A stretch of DNA of 6,209 bases from Candidatus Amesbacteria bacterium (GTDB lineage: Bacteria; Patescibacteriota; Microgenomatia; CAZETR01; Amesbacteraceae), in assembly GCA_030681075.1 (NCBI GenBank), contig JAUXUE010000009.1:1-6209 (forward strand), in the 5' to 3' direction. Each line of letters starts with the position of its first letter. Position 1 is the first letter of the stretch. The translations under genes were made by a program, and so were the position numbers. Below, in pieces: positions 5,077 to 6,209 of this stretch. The notes under the pieces were generated by a model, which saw nothing but the letters and a program-made list of their open reading frames with translations, was not told where the DNA came from and did no database searches.

Positions 5077-6209
5077 ATTAGTCTTTGTTGTGATGCCCCG
5101 TCTATTTTATCAGAAGGAACTAATTTAAGGGCTATCTTTAGGACTTGATCAAGGTGACTGACAAAATGAAACTTCAATTCTTTTTTGACATTGTCTGGCA
5201 AATCTACTAAATCTTTCTCATTATCTTTTGGCAAGATGACAGTCGTAATCCCGGCTCTGTGGGCAGCGATAACTTTCTCTTTGACTCCACCTATTTCCAG
5301 CACTCTTCCCCGCAAGGTAATCTCCCCGGTCATGGCAACTTCACGGCGGACAGGTAAATCGGTCAGAGATGATATGACAGCTGTGGCAATAGCAATTCCA
5401 GCCGACGGTCCATCCTTGGGGACAGCCCCCTCGGGAACATGAATATGAATATCCAGCTCTTTGTAAAAATTTTCCTTTAGCTGAAGCGTATCCCATCGGC
5501 TTCGGATATATGAGAAGGCTGCTTTGGCCGATTCCTTCATGACATCACCGAGTTGGCCTGTCAGCTGTAGTTCCCCTTTGCCCGGCATGTGAGCCACCTC
5601 AATAAACAAAATGTCTCCACCGGCGGATGTCCAAGCCAGACCAGTACTCATGCCAATTTCATCGCGCGTCTCTGCCAAAGTCTCGGGCATTTTTTGTGGA
5701 CCCAAATATTTGGAAATGTCTTTTGGTAAAATTTTGTCACCCGATGAAAATTTCTTTTTCTCCGCAATCTTACGGGCAATTTTCCGGCAAATCTTGGCAA
5801 TATTACGCTCGAGATCACGGACACCGGCCTCGCGGGTATAGCGGGTAGCAATTTCTTTGAGAGCTCCATCTTCGATTTGCAAATCAGATGGCAAAGCGGC
5901 TTTTGCTAGATTTTTGGTCCAGATATAATTTTTGGCAATTTTGACTTTTTCGTCTACCGTGTATCCTGAAAAATAGATGACTTCCAGGCGGTCCCTGAGG
6001 GCTGAGGGTATGGTATCCATCGTGTTTGCTGTAGCAATAAAAATAACTTGGGAAAGATCAAACGGGACTTCCAGATAATGATCCGAAAAAGCATTGTTTT
6101 GCTCGGGGTCGAGAGCCTCCAAGAGAGCTGAAGATGGATCGCCCCGGTAATCTGAAGCCAATTTATCTAATTCATCGAGCATAAAAACCGGATTTTTGGT
6201 TCCTGCAGT
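5055..6209 (-). CDS. lon: ATP-dependent protease Lon, C-terminal part (partial at the right edge)
   Basis: Lon is a cytosolic AAA+ Ser/Lys protease that unfolds and degrades damaged and regulatory proteins. The frame is open from the window edge and gives 384 residues; numbering here is from the edge. Walker B reads NPVFMLDELDK (6-16), followed by GDPSSALLEALDPEQN, sensor-1 region FIATANTMDTIPSALRDRLE (57-76) and sensor-2 region YTREAGVRDLERNIAKICR (124-142). The protease domain follows: PKDGPSAG with catalytic Ser269 (codon 5403-5405) and GGVKEKVIAAHRAG with catalytic Lys312 (codon 5274-5276), 43 residues apart as in E. coli Lon. The N-terminal domain and Walker A lie outside the window. After the last conserved helix (HLDQVLKIALK) a tail of about 20 residues ends MASSSNG inside tRNA-Glu, with TAG at 5057-5055. 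No earlier in-frame stop exists. Confidence 0.96.
   Translation of the reverse strand, partial: TAGTKNPVFMLDELDKLASDYRGDPSSALLEALDPEQNNAFSDHYLEVPFDLSQVIFIATANTMDTIPSALRDRLEVIYFSGYTVDEKVKIAKNYIWTKNLAKAALPSDLQIEDGALKEIATRYTREAGVRDLERNIAKICRKIARKIAEKKKFSSGDKILPKDISKYLGPQKMPETLAETRDEIGMSTGLAWTSAGGDILFIEVAHMPGKGELQLTGQLGDVMKESAKAAFSYIRSRWDTLQLKENFYKELDIHIHVPEGAVPKDGPSAGIAIATAVISSLTDLPVRREVAMTGEITLRGRVLEIGGVKEKVIAAHRAGITTVILPKDNEKDLVDLPDNVKKELKFHFVSHLDQVLKIALKLVPSDKIDGASQQRLMASSSNG
5104..5112 (-). promoter_or_regulatory. Candidate extended -10 promoter for tRNA-Glu inside the 3' end of lon
   Basis: The minus strand reads TGATAAAAT, a TGN extension followed by TAAAAT (five of six matches to TATAAT). 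It lies about 28 bases before the first base of the tRNA, so a start near 5097 would leave a leader of about 20 bases. No -35 hexamer is evident at the right distance. The call is tentative, because such AT-rich words occur by chance in coding sequence. Confidence 0.3.

Noticed and set aside
5055..5100. A frameshift in lon creating a false overlap with the tRNA
   Set aside because: The frame is continuous with conserved Lon sequence up to about 5130 and no stop appears before 5057; a shift in the last 40 bases cannot be excluded, but nothing in the sequence demands it.
5185..5848. Plus-strand open frames opposite the Lon protease domain
   Set aside because: Conserved Lon motifs with catalytic Ser and Lys on the minus strand explain this region; the opposite frames show no recognisable features.

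Overview
The window reads as an ordinary bacterial housekeeping segment in which every recognised gene lies on the minus strand. In transcription order (right to left) these are: the C-terminal part of ATP-dependent protease Lon (open at the right edge), tRNA-Glu(CUC), a broken second tRNA-Glu-like 3' half, greA, lysS (class II lysyl-tRNA synthetase), a small HD-domain protein, serS, and the N-terminal membrane domain of an ABC exporter that runs off the left edge. Protein-coding sequence and the tRNA fill nearly all of it. The only intergenic stretches over 50 bases are the tRNA-remnant/greA-leader region (about 4840-5001) and the 114 bases between the HD gene and serS.

Organism: the genes are bacterial and use TGA as a stop (lysS, HD gene), so codes that reassign TGA are unlikely. 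Intergenic gaps are tiny (9 bases for greA-lysS and for serS-ABC, a 4-base overlap for lysS-HD). Shine-Dalgarno sequences are weak or absent before every start in view. A small GC-rich hairpin repeat sits in a tRNA remnant. Together these fit a streamlined uncultured lineage such as Patescibacteria/CPR, but this is an inference; no 16S or ribosomal protein gene is present to settle it.

Region by region: 5055-6209 encodes the end of the Lon AAA+ domain and its Ser/Lys protease domain. The lon stop codon lies inside the D loop of tRNA-Glu, so 22 bases serve both genes. Behind the tRNA, one base after its encoded CCA, is a degenerate tRNA-Glu-like 3' half interrupted by a 32-base hairpin flanked by CTG repeats. 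A strong-looking promoter (TTGACA, 17 bases, TAGGAT) then leads into greA through a very short leader holding a terminator-like hairpin and eight U residues. greA, lysS and the HD gene look like one operon. serS has its own TATAAT box only seven bases before the ATG, suggesting a leaderless mRNA, and probably carries the ABC exporter gene with it.

The genes share a theme of transcription fidelity, tRNA charging and protein quality control rather than a specialised pathway. I see no CRISPR array, insertion sequence, phage gene or defence system. The points most worth attention are the lon/tRNA-Glu overlap, the hairpin-interrupted tRNA fragment and the possible attenuator in front of greA.
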